NCBI GenBank assembly: GCA_964346395.1
Contig: CAYFUT010000028.1
Coordinates: 1-31,954 of the forward strand
Source: CAYFUT01 sp964346395
GTDB lineage: Bacteria; Bacillota; Halanaerobiia; Halobacteroidales; Halobacteroidaceae
Length of the DNA stretch: 31,954 bases
Direction of reading: 5' to 3'
Below the pieces are notes generated by a model. It saw only the letters and a program-made list of their open reading frames with translations, had not been told where the DNA came from and made no database searches. The position numbers and the translations under genes were made by a program. Positions within the stretch are counted from its first letter, which is position 1, and each line of letters starts with the position of its first letter. This document shows, in pieces, positions 1-6,984 of the stretch.

Positions 1-179
1 AGCCCGGCTCTGGAGTTGACAAAGAATTACCAGCGATAGGTAATCTGCATATTACCGGGTTAGTTAATGTGGGCGGCTATATGGAACACTTAGTATTACA
101 AAGTACTCGGCTGCATTTTGTCCGCAAAATGGCTCGTAAAATTGCTTATTCCCTCTTTCATAGTCTTAAAAAGTATTAA
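1..179 (+). CDS. yyaC: YyaC-like sporulation protein (DUF1256), 3' end only
   Basis: The reading frame is open from position 3 to a TAA at 177-179; the 5' part lies outside the window. The 58 visible residues match my memory of the C-terminus of YyaC/DUF1256, a putative spore protease related to GPR. They run from a PGxGV-KELP stretch through HITGLVNVGGYMEHLVLQ to an Arg/Lys-rich end. In Bacillus subtilis, yyaC also lies in the origin region near parB/noc, which fits the rest of this window. The gene converges on the acetyltransferase gene, leaving only five bases between the two stop codons. The frame is certain; the family is recognised from sequence memory, and the catalytic part is not visible. 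Confidence 0.7.
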   Translation, partial: PGSGVDKELPAIGNLHITGLVNVGGYMEHLVLQSTRLHFVRKMARKIAYSLFHSLKKY

Positions 180-184
180 ATTAA

Positions 185-610
185 TTATAAATCCCGACTC
201 ATCGAGAAATGGCCTATACCTGCTTCTTGAATAATATCAGAAGAAGTTATTTCAAATCCCTGTTGTTGATAAAAACCTACTGCCTGTTTTTGCGCGTGAA
301 GATTTAATTTCTTGAGCCCTTCTTTATTAGCAAATCGAATCAAATGGGTCAGCAATTGACTGCCTATCCCTTGCCGTCTAAACCCTTCTTTAACTGCCAT
401 CCGTTCTACTTTTCCTAGCTTCCCTTCTTGCCGCAGGCGGCAGGTACCTACTACTTCGTCTTCTATCCGCACTAAAAAATGAAGTGCTGAACTATCTTTA
501 CCATCTAATTCTAACTCCGGCGGCACCCCTTGCTCTTCAACAAATACTTCTTGCCTTAACGCCACTACCTGTTCCCATTCCTGCTCGGAATCTAAACGCT
601 TAATTTTCAT
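185..610 (-). CDS. GNAT-family N-acetyltransferase
   Basis: A 141-aa single-domain acetyl-CoA-dependent N-acetyltransferase. The acetyl-CoA pyrophosphate loop is RRQGIG at residues 78-83, following a motif A strand (VERMAV, 68-73). The LHAQ...FY...GF signature at 104-119 is typical of the ElaA/YjcF-like branch of the superfamily. The substrate cannot be read from sequence. The start codon lies inside the end of the upstream bactofilin gene (11-nt overlap), so translation is probably coupled and the gene is the last member of the M23-bactofilin-GNAT group. No separate promoter is evident. Confidence 0.85.
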   Translation of the reverse strand: MKIKRLDSEQEWEQVVALRQEVFVEEQGVPPELELDGKDSSALHFLVRIEDEVVGTCRLRQEGKLGKVERMAVKEGFRRQGIGSQLLTHLIRFANKEGLKKLNLHAQKQAVGFYQQQGFEITSSDIIQEAGIGHFSMSRDL

Positions 611-1073
611 CTGCTTTATCAGTTACTTTTGAATCAGACTTATTAGTTGCTTTCAAATCAGATTTATTATCATCTGCTTTTGCTAACACCGATTCTTCTT
701 CTACTAAACTTCCTTCTTCAAAACTAGAGGTACTATTTCCTTCAAAAATACCGCCATCATGAATAATCAAATTAGAAATGCAGATATCTCCACTTAACTT
801 CCCGGTACTCACAATCTCTAATTTCCCTTCTGCCTCAACATTCCCTTCCACTAAACCAGCAATCATTACATTATCTGCTTTTACATCGGCCTTTAACTTA
901 CCTGCTTTACCTACAAATATATCGCCGCTTACAATCAACTTACCGTGAATTTCACCGTCCACTCTAATTGATTCTCCTACTTCAATTGTTCCTTCAATCT
1001 TCGTACCCTCACTAATTACAGTTCCTACATTCTTTTTTTCTTTTTCTTTCTTTTTTTCCTTATTACCAAACAT
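600..1073 (-). CDS. Bactofilin (polymer-forming cytoskeletal protein)
   Basis: A 157-aa protein with a bactofilin (formerly DUF583) core at about residues 16-115. The short glycine-punctuated hydrophobic repeats (GTKIEGTIEVGESIRVDGEI and successors) form the right-handed beta-helix of this family. Bactofilins polymerise without nucleotide and scaffold cell-wall enzymes at the membrane. A Lys-rich N-terminus (residues 5-14) precedes the core, and a charged low-complexity tail with repeated Lys-Ser-Asp/Thr units follows it; both are probably disordered. The AAGGAGG-type ribosome site just upstream supports the start. The gene directly follows a membrane-anchored M23 peptidase, a pairing known in several bacteria where the bactofilin localises the peptidase. 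Such a pairing here is inferred. Confidence 0.92.
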   Translation of the reverse strand: MFGNKEKKKEKEKKNVGTVISEGTKIEGTIEVGESIRVDGEIHGKLIVSGDIFVGKAGKLKADVKADNVMIAGLVEGNVEAEGKLEIVSTGKLSGDICISNLIIHDGGIFEGNSTSSFEEGSLVEEESVLAKADDNKSDLKATNKSDSKVTDKADEN

Positions 1074-1125
1074 TGAATATAATAACCTCCTTGTTGAGTC
1101 CGTTTAGATAGTAGGTGATTTTAGA

Positions 1126-2094
1126 TTAATGATTAATAAATTTCATAGGATCCACTGGGTCTCTATTATACTGAACCTCATAATGAACATGCGGTCCAGT
1201 GCTTCTTCCTGTATTTCCCGATAGAGCAATTGGCTCTCCCCTTACTACTCGGTCTCCTTTATTAACTAATAACCGATTATTATGAGCGTACAAAGTTCGA
1301 TAATTAAAACCATGGGCAATAATTACTACATTCCCATAACCGGTCTTTTGACCTACAAATACTACTTCTCCAGCCCCAGTAGCTACTACTTTATGGTGGT
1401 ACCATACACTAATATCTACTCCTTCATGAAACATGCGCTTCTTTAAGATAGGATGAATGCGATAGCCAAAAGTAGAGGTTATCCGCCCGTCACCGTCTTT
1501 TACCGGCCAGCCCCGTGGCCGAGAAGCTAAATAACTTTTATATTCATTAACATCCTTCTCTAATTTTGTTAAATCTTTATCTTTTTCCGGTATCTCTTCT
1601 TTTAATAAACTTAGATTAGCCTTTGTTTGTTCAATTAAATTTTCACTATTACTATTTTTCCTAGGCTTTTGCGAATTAGTTACTACCTGGCTCACTTGCT
1701 GCACCTGGTTTTCCTTATTTTTTGTTGTCCGAGCACTAATTTTCTCTTCTATTTCTGCTTTAAAATCCACCATTTGTTTTATTTTTTTATTTTCACGCTT
1801 GATCTTTTCAAACTCCCGCTTTATTTCCTCAGCTTCTGTAGATAATTTAGCTAACTTATCCTTTAAATGTTGATTCTTTTCTTTTAATTGCTGAGATTTC
1901 TTCTCGTAAGGAGCCAGTACCTTGTACTGTTTATAATAATAATGCAAACCCCCTACTAAAGTCAATAAACTAATTAAGAAAAATACCACCAGAAACTTTA
2001 TTATTCGCTTAGAAATCCGCAAACTGAAGATATCACTAGAAGTATGAGGAATAACTTGAAAAGTGATTTTTTCCTTCTGTTTATGATAATCCAT
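1126..2094 (-). CDS. Membrane-anchored M23 peptidoglycan endopeptidase with coiled coil
   Basis: A 322-aa protein. It has a short cytoplasmic N-terminus, one transmembrane helix at about 31-50, a long Lys/Glu-rich coiled coil at about 60-125, a linker, and a C-terminal M23 (LytM/lysostaphin-type) zinc peptidase domain at about 195-320. The metal and catalytic residues are visible: H223 and D227 (HEGVD), H271 (YAH) and H302/H304 (HVH). It therefore looks active rather than a degenerate EnvC/NlpD-type activator. It should cut peptide cross-links in peptidoglycan outside the membrane. The bactofilin gene follows after 52 nt. A GGGGGAGAT ribosome site supports the start. Confidence 0.92.
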   Translation of the reverse strand: MDYHKQKEKITFQVIPHTSSDIFSLRISKRIIKFLVVFFLISLLTLVGGLHYYYKQYKVLAPYEKKSQQLKEKNQHLKDKLAKLSTEAEEIKREFEKIKRENKKIKQMVDFKAEIEEKISARTTKNKENQVQQVSQVVTNSQKPRKNSNSENLIEQTKANLSLLKEEIPEKDKDLTKLEKDVNEYKSYLASRPRGWPVKDGDGRITSTFGYRIHPILKKRMFHEGVDISVWYHHKVVATGAGEVVFVGQKTGYGNVVIIAHGFNYRTLYAHNNRLLVNKGDRVVRGEPIALSGNTGRSTGPHVHYEVQYNRDPVDPMKFINH

Positions 2095-2121
2095 AATAAA
2101 ATCTCCCCCATTTTATAAATT

Positions 2122-2520
2122 TTAAACCACAACTACTAAGATGACTATTATAAATAGGGCCGGTAGTAAATTACCTACTTTTATTTTAGTTTCAGTAACC
2201 TCCAATAAATTAAACCCAATTGCAAAAATTAATAAACCTCCAGCCGCCGTAATAGCAGTAATAATTTCTGAAGTTACTAGCTCTTGAAACCAACTTTCAA
2301 ACCAATCCCCCACCTGCTCTAAACGGTATTCAATCTGCAGTAGTTCACCAATTATCCCACCTAAAATTAGCGAAAATATAATCAACATAACGTGGTTAGC
2401 TTGAATAGCATTCTGCATCCCAATTAAAGTGATTCTCCCAATTTACTCCCTAATAAATTACCCAGACTGCCGCCAATTATAATTGCTACAGTATTTACCA
2501 ATGATCCCTTTAAAAACCAA
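2122..2520 (-). pseudogene. Decayed DUF554-family membrane protein gene
   Basis: Remnants of a DUF554 (YdfK/YqgA-like) multi-spanning membrane protein lie in several frames. Reading leftwards, a possible TTG start at 2520-2518 begins V-F-K. A one-base shift is then needed to continue into GSLVNTVAIIIGGSLGNLLG, the classic N-terminus of the family. That frame ends at a TAA at 2426-2424. The body resumes in another frame as an open 98-codon stretch (2418-2122). In it, the ILGGIIGE...VGDWFE block runs straight into the C-terminal AAGGLLIFAIGFNLL...VGNLLPAL block. The roughly 100 residues that normally lie between them are missing. Family members are usually about 220-240 aa. A start inside the 98-codon piece could still be translated, but it would not make a normal protein. 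Confidence 0.72.
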
Positions 2521-2564
2521 CACCGCCTATCTTAATTCGTCACTTTCCACCATAATATTGTCTT

Positions 2565-2638
2565 CTATATAATTAATCAAATTCCTGCTAAAAAATACTA
2601 TTATCCAATATTTTATTATAATTGGATTAATTATATAG
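2565..2638. repeat. AT-rich inverted repeat, 14-bp perfect arms
   Basis: The arm CTATATAATTAATC (2565-2578) is repeated in reverse complement at 2625-2638. The 46-nt spacer contains a smaller CCAAT...ATTGG inverted pair. No transposase or target duplication is visible, so its origin is unknown. Confidence 0.55.
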
Positions 2639-2660
2639 TTTATAGAAGGCAAATAATAAA

Positions 2661-2694
2661 CCCTATTCCTTGTTAAATTAAAAAAGAAATAGGG
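2661..2694 (-). terminator. Possible intrinsic terminator (minus strand)
   Basis: A seven-bp stem, CCCTATT/AATAGGG, closes a long 20-nt loop. On the minus strand it is followed by a U-rich stretch (TTTATTATTT). The long loop makes it a weak candidate. It lies about 250 nt beyond the aspartase stop codon. Confidence 0.3.
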
Positions 2695-2763
2695 CAGCAA
2701 GATTTTTTCTACGGCAACCTGACAGTCATAGTATAATAAATTATACCTTAGATTCAAAATTTT

Positions 2764-2789
2764 GCAAACTTATCTTCCGATAAGTTTGC
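2764..2789. terminator. Strong hairpin, probable transcription terminator
   Basis: A perfect 11-bp stem (GCAAACTTATC with its complement) closes a TTCC tetraloop. On the plus strand it is followed by CCCTTTTC; on the minus strand by AAAATTTTG. The flanks are only moderately U-rich in either direction. It is the most stable hairpin downstream of the hyd-aspartase operon, so a terminator role on the minus strand is likely but not certain. Confidence 0.5.
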
Positions 2790-2945
2790 CCTTTTCATAA
2801 AAGTAATTAAAATATCAATATCTAATTTTGGGAAATCAACTTAGTGCGTTATATATTATACTATAATTGTATATATAATGTCAATTTTACCGGCAAAATA
2901 ATAATAAAAATTCCCCGGGGGAAATCCAGGGAAAATAATACAGAT

Positions 2946-4367
2946 CTATTCACTATTAATCCAATTTTGATATATTTCTTGTCCCGCTATTCCAGGCTGA
3001 GTCATTTCGGCAGGACTTAAAATTTGTTCTAGCTCTTGTTCAGTAAAAATTTGGCGGTCCAAAACTACTTCGCGAACTGTTTTATCAGTTGCCTTAACTT
3101 CTTTCGCAATTTCAAGAGTTGATTCATAACCCAGATAGGGATTTAAAGCAGTCAATAAACTTAAACTTTCTTCTAACAATTCCGTACACTGTTCTGGATT
3201 AGCTTTAATTCCCAAAATGCATTTTTGGCGAAACATTTTTACTGTTCGCTGTAAAATCTGAATACTAGACAGTAATTTATCTGCCACCAAAGGAACCATC
3301 ATATTTAATTCAAGTTGGCCCGATTGAGCTGCGGTAGTAATTGCCTGGTCATTACTAATTACTATCAATGCTGCTTGATTAACTGCCTCTGGAATTACCG
3401 GATTTACCTTACCCGGCATAATTGAGGAACCAGCCTGTACCTGGGGTAATTCTATTTCTCCCATCCCCCCTTGTGGACCAGAAGATAATAACCGCAAATC
3501 ATTGGCTATTTTATTTAAATTCACTGCTAATGCTTTTAATAATCCAGAAATTTCTACAAAAATATCTAAATTTTGAGTATTATCAATCATGTTTTCCGCG
3601 TGAGCCAGGCCCAAACCAGTAATTGTCCTCAATTCTCTAATTACCTTATATATATATTTTCGGGGAGCATTTAAGCCAGTCCCCACTACTGTACCACCTA
3701 AATTTATTTTTTTCAACCGTTCCTTAACCTTATAAATTCGCCATCTATCACGGCTAATTGCCTCTGCATAAGCAGAAAATTCTTGCCCTAAAGTAATTGG
3801 TACTGCATCTTGAAGTTGAGTCCGGCCTAGCTTAAGCAAATTCGCAAATTCCCTTTCTTTTTCCTGAAAAGCTTCCTGTAATTTGGAAATTTCTTCTGTT
3901 AACCAGGGCAGCAATCGCAAACCAGCAATTCTAAGCGCAGTAGGATAAACATCATTCGTCGACTGAGCCTGATTAACATCATTATTAGGATGTACTAAAT
4001 TATAATTCCCTTTTTTTCCCCCTAAAATTTCAATTGCTCGGTTAGCTACAACTTCATTAACCATCATATTAGTCGAAGTCCCTGCTCCCCCTTGCAAGGC
4101 ATCTAGAGTAAACTCTTCCTTTAACTTACCATGCTGAATTTCTTCACAAGCCTGAACAATAGCATCTTTTTTATTCTGTGCTAATTCCCCTAATTCATGA
4201 TTGATAATAGCTGCTGCCTGTTTAACAGCAGCTATTGCTTTAATTAGTGCTGAATTAACAAGGCGCCCCGTTAAATGAAAATTTTCTTCAGCCCGAGCAG
4301 TATGAATCCCGTAGTAAGCATCTTCAGCTACTTGTTTAGTACCCAATAAATCTTTTTCTTCCCTCAT
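2946..4367 (-). CDS. aspA: Aspartate ammonia-lyase (aspartase)
   Basis: A 473-aa member of the class II fumarase/aspartase superfamily; it converts aspartate to fumarate and ammonia. The superfamily signature GSSIMPGKVNP lies at about 313-323 and carries the catalytic serine loop. Three features favour aspartase over fumarase: the GTSTNMMVNEV block, QSTNDVYPTA (140s) and GRTQLQDAVP (180s), where fumarases have QSSND and GRTHLQDA. The frame stays open upstream to a TTG, but the GGAGG site lies between that TTG and the ATG at 4367, so I place the start there. The ATG shares its A with the hydF stop codon (TAATG), so translation is coupled. It is the last gene of the hydrogenase-maturation operon. 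Confidence 0.9.
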   Translation of the reverse strand: MREEKDLLGTKQVAEDAYYGIHTARAEENFHLTGRLVNSALIKAIAAVKQAAAIINHELGELAQNKKDAIVQACEEIQHGKLKEEFTLDALQGGAGTSTNMMVNEVVANRAIEILGGKKGNYNLVHPNNDVNQAQSTNDVYPTALRIAGLRLLPWLTEEISKLQEAFQEKEREFANLLKLGRTQLQDAVPITLGQEFSAYAEAISRDRWRIYKVKERLKKINLGGTVVGTGLNAPRKYIYKVIRELRTITGLGLAHAENMIDNTQNLDIFVEISGLLKALAVNLNKIANDLRLLSSGPQGGMGEIELPQVQAGSSIMPGKVNPVIPEAVNQAALIVISNDQAITTAAQSGQLELNMMVPLVADKLLSSIQILQRTVKMFRQKCILGIKANPEQCTELLEESLSLLTALNPYLGYESTLEIAKEVKATDKTVREVVLDRQIFTEQELEQILSPAEMTQPGIAGQEIYQNWINSE

Positions 4368-5587
4368 TATTCTTCCTCCCAAAGCATTTTAGCCAACGGA
4401 AAAGGTTCTAAAGCTCGATCTAAAATACCATGCACATGAGCAATTAACATTCCATAATTAACACTAGGAATTTCTAAACTATCGGCCTTCTTTAACCTAT
4501 ATAAAATCTCTTTCCTATTAGCCATACAGCCCCCACACTGAACAATCAAATCATATTCTTCTAATTCAGTAGGAAATTCACGGCCTGATACATGCTCAAA
4601 TTCAAGGTCACCACCAACCAACTGCCGCAGCCAACGAGGAATTTTAACCGTACCAATATCGTCAGGAGTCCGGTGATGGGTACAGGCTTCCGCTACTAAT
4701 ACTTTATCTCCTACTTCCAAATCATCAATTCCTTTAATTCCCCGGGTGTAAATTTCCAAATCTCCTTTATAGCGGGCAAATAATACTGAAAATCCAGTCA
4801 AAGGTATATCAGTTGGTACATCAGCTGCTACATCCATAAAGGCCTGAGAATCAGTAACTACAATTTCAGGATCAGTTTTTAATTCCTTTAAAGCTCCCTT
4901 TAATTCACGTTCTTTAACAATTAATGCCTGAGCATCATTATCCAATACATCGCGAATTGTCTGCACCTGAGGTAAAATAAGTCGTCCTTTAGGTGCTGCC
5001 ATATCAATAGGCACTACTAATACCGCTGTCTGTTGTGGTTTAATCAAATCTCCAATAATATGCGGTTCTTCAAATTCTGATGGTGCTTTAAATACGATAT
5101 CCTTTTTTAATTCTTCAATATTCACTTCTTCAGTAGCACTAACAGGCTGTAGATCAATTTCTAATTGTTCACTGTAATGTTCTATATTTAACTCTTCTAC
5201 TTGGTCAATTTTATTCGCCGCTCCTACTACTGGAATATCTCGCTCCTTCACTTCTCTTAACAAATCCACTTCATATTCATCTACTCCCTGTTCAGAATCA
5301 ATTACTAATATTGCTAAATCGGTCCTGCTTAATACTTCTTTTGTCTTCTTAACCCTTAATTCACCCAACTGACCTGTATCATCAATGCCCGCTGTATCTA
5401 TCATCGTAACCGGCCCTAATGGAAGTAGCTCCATTGATTTATAAACAGGATCAGTAGTTGTGCCTGCCACTTCGGAAACAACTGCCAATTCTTGATTGGT
5501 CAAGGCATTAATTAAACTTGATTTGCCGGCATTTCTGCGTCCTAAGATAGCAATATGAAGTCTATTGGCCCGCGGCGTTTTCTGCAT
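4367..5587 (-). CDS. hydF: [FeFe]-hydrogenase maturation GTPase HydF
   Basis: A 406-aa protein, the scaffold on which the 2Fe subcluster of the H-cluster is assembled and from which it is passed to apo-hydrogenase. The N-terminal GTPase domain shows G1 GRRNAGKS (16-23), G2 in the GTTTDP loop (42-47), G3 DTAG (64-67) and G4 NKID (125-128). A dimerisation domain follows. The C-terminal cluster-binding domain carries C302-x-H304 and CGGC (351-354), matching the family's CxH...CxxC iron-sulfur ligands. It overlaps the end of hydE by 26 nt and joins aspA through TAATG, so all are in one transcript. Confidence 0.97.
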   Translation of the reverse strand: MQKTPRANRLHIAILGRRNAGKSSLINALTNQELAVVSEVAGTTTDPVYKSMELLPLGPVTMIDTAGIDDTGQLGELRVKKTKEVLSRTDLAILVIDSEQGVDEYEVDLLREVKERDIPVVGAANKIDQVEELNIEHYSEQLEIDLQPVSATEEVNIEELKKDIVFKAPSEFEEPHIIGDLIKPQQTAVLVVPIDMAAPKGRLILPQVQTIRDVLDNDAQALIVKERELKGALKELKTDPEIVVTDSQAFMDVAADVPTDIPLTGFSVLFARYKGDLEIYTRGIKGIDDLEVGDKVLVAEACTHHRTPDDIGTVKIPRWLRQLVGGDLEFEHVSGREFPTELEEYDLIVQCGGCMANRKEILYRLKKADSLEIPSVNYGMLIAHVHGILDRALEPFPLAKMLWEEE

Positions 5588-6692
5588 TTATCTCCCTCCC
5601 TAATTCTTGTTCTAAATCTCCAATTCGATTAAAATAATGAGGAGGATCGCCCCATTCACCATATCCAATCTGATCCCCAACCGATTTAACTCTAGCTGCT
5701 AAACAATGCTGACAGTCGGTTGCCTTTTCATCTATACAGGGTTTATTATCATATAATTGATAATTCTGGCGATACTTCTGATGAGTAACAATCGGCATCA
5801 ATACATTAGCCCCTGCTGCTAAAGCTTTTTCTCTTCCCTGGGGATCTAAAGCCTGAAGGGCAGTAGTAGCAGCAATATTGACATCAGGCATCAATAACCT
5901 CAATAAAGCCACCATCTTTATTCCCCATTCTAAATTTCTCTGCCTTAAATGATCTATATCCTCTATCTCTTTTTTTAACGGCGTATTATCGTGAACTACA
6001 TAAGGTCCCATACCGATCATATCGATATCATACTCTTGAAAGAATAATAAATCATCTACTATATCCTCTACTGTCTGGCCCGGTAAGCCGATCATTACTC
6101 CTGTACCTACCTGATAACCAATTTCTTTTAAGTCCTGTAAACAGCTTAATCTGCTTGTGAATTTATGATCGTCTGGATGCAATTTTTGATATAACTTAGG
6201 ATTTGCAGTTTCTATCCGCAACAAATACCGATGAGCCCCTGCTGCAAACCACCGGCGGTAAGTTTCTTTACTCTGTTCTCCTAAGGAGAGCGTAATTCCC
6301 AATTCTCCACTACTTAACTCTTTAATTTTAGTTACTATTTGTTCTACAAATTCAATATACTCCTGACTTTGACACTCCCCTGACTGCAGCACCAACGAAC
6401 CATAGTCATTTTTATAAACCCACTCCGCGCGGTTTAAAATTTCCTGCTCCTTCATCATAAATCGAGTTACCTGAGAATTATCCTTTCGGATTCCGCAGTA
6501 ATAACAGTTCTTTTGACAGTAATTACTAAACTCAATAATCCCCCGGTAATAAACCTTACGGCCTACATGCTCCGCCTTCACTTGATAAGCTTGATTATAT
6601 AATTTATTCAAGTCCTCTTCTTCCTTTAACTTCATTAGCCTAAGTAAGTCATCTTTGATTAACTTGCTAGGTAACAACTCCTTTACTTTCAT
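5562..6692 (-). CDS. hydE: [FeFe]-hydrogenase maturation radical SAM protein HydE
   Basis: A 376-aa radical S-adenosylmethionine enzyme that acts on the Fe(CO)2(CN)-cysteine synthon from HydG during assembly of the 2Fe subcluster. The radical SAM cluster ligands are C59, C63 and C66 (CxxxCxxC, CQKNCYYC). A second Cys set near the C-terminus (C-x7-CQHC, about residues 320-332) corresponds to the accessory cluster site, which is present in some HydE proteins and not essential. The GLPGQT stretch in the middle is typical of the HydE/BioB-like barrel. A 40-nt gap separates it from the upstream 83-aa gene. The start is preceded by a GGTGGTG site. Confidence 0.96.
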   Translation of the reverse strand: MKVKELLPSKLIKDDLLRLMKLKEEEDLNKLYNQAYQVKAEHVGRKVYYRGIIEFSNYCQKNCYYCGIRKDNSQVTRFMMKEQEILNRAEWVYKNDYGSLVLQSGECQSQEYIEFVEQIVTKIKELSSGELGITLSLGEQSKETYRRWFAAGAHRYLLRIETANPKLYQKLHPDDHKFTSRLSCLQDLKEIGYQVGTGVMIGLPGQTVEDIVDDLLFFQEYDIDMIGMGPYVVHDNTPLKKEIEDIDHLRQRNLEWGIKMVALLRLLMPDVNIAATTALQALDPQGREKALAAGANVLMPIVTHQKYRQNYQLYDNKPCIDEKATDCQHCLAARVKSVGDQIGYGEWGDPPHYFNRIGDLEQELGREINAENAAGQ

Positions 6693-6732
6693 TTCACCAC
6701 CCCATCAATTCTATTTAAAACCTAAAAATTAT

Positions 6733-6984
6733 TTATTCAAGTTCAGAGGTTAAATGCTGAAAAAATAATCTGCGTAATACTTTCTTTATTTCAGCTACAT
6801 TTTGACCAAATAAGACATACTGCTCCGCTTGAACAATTCTCTGCGGCGGACTAAACTGTTCTTCCCCTACTTTAAATAAATATTCAATCCGCTTTCCATA
6901 TTTTTCAGCCAACCAAACTTTCTGCTCCTCTACTGTTATTATTTTTTTTATTTCCTGTTTAAAAGTATAAATCTCGTTCTCCAT
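6733..6984 (-). CDS. Unknown 83-aa protein inside the hyd operon
   Basis: I do not recognise the family. The 83-aa product is charged and probably soluble. It has no Cys, no transmembrane segment and no signal peptide. It starts with an acidic/Lys-rich helix-like stretch (IKKIITVEEQ), contains aromatic and Val-rich segments in the middle, and ends with a basic amphipathic helix (IKKVLRRLFF). Its start overlaps the end of hydG by 26 nt and it lies 40 nt before hydE. A GGAG site about 10 nt upstream of the ATG lies within hydG. The tight packing between two radical SAM maturases suggests a role tied to hydrogenase maturation, but this is inferred from position only. Confidence 0.7.
   Translation of the reverse strand: MENEIYTFKQEIKKIITVEEQKVWLAEKYGKRIEYLFKVGEEQFSPPQRIVQAEQYVLFGQNVAEIKKVLRRLFFQHLTSELE

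Larger units (their letters stand above)
2521..2945. other. AT-rich intergenic stretch without a credible gene
   Basis: This region between the end of the aspartase gene and the DUF554 remnant is very AT-rich. The only open frame (minus strand, 2757-2527) is low-complexity Ile/Asn/Tyr sequence with no recognisable family, and it runs through inverted repeats; I do not count it as a gene. The region holds a 14-bp perfect inverted repeat (2565-2578 with 2625-2638), hairpins at 2661-2694 and 2764-2789, and a GC-rich palindrome TTCCCCGGGGGAA near 2911. The last three are possible transcription ends for the hyd-aspartase operon. Confidence 0.6.

Noticed and set aside
2527..2757. A 76-codon minus-strand open frame
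   Set aside because: Low-complexity Ile/Asn/Tyr sequence, crossed by inverted repeats, with no ribosome site and no family resemblance; expected in AT-rich non-coding DNA.
2946..4367. Class II fumarase as the identity of the lyase gene
   Set aside because: GTSTNMMVNEV, QSTNDVYPTA and GRTQLQDAVP are aspartase-type; fumarases carry QSSND and GRTHLQDA.
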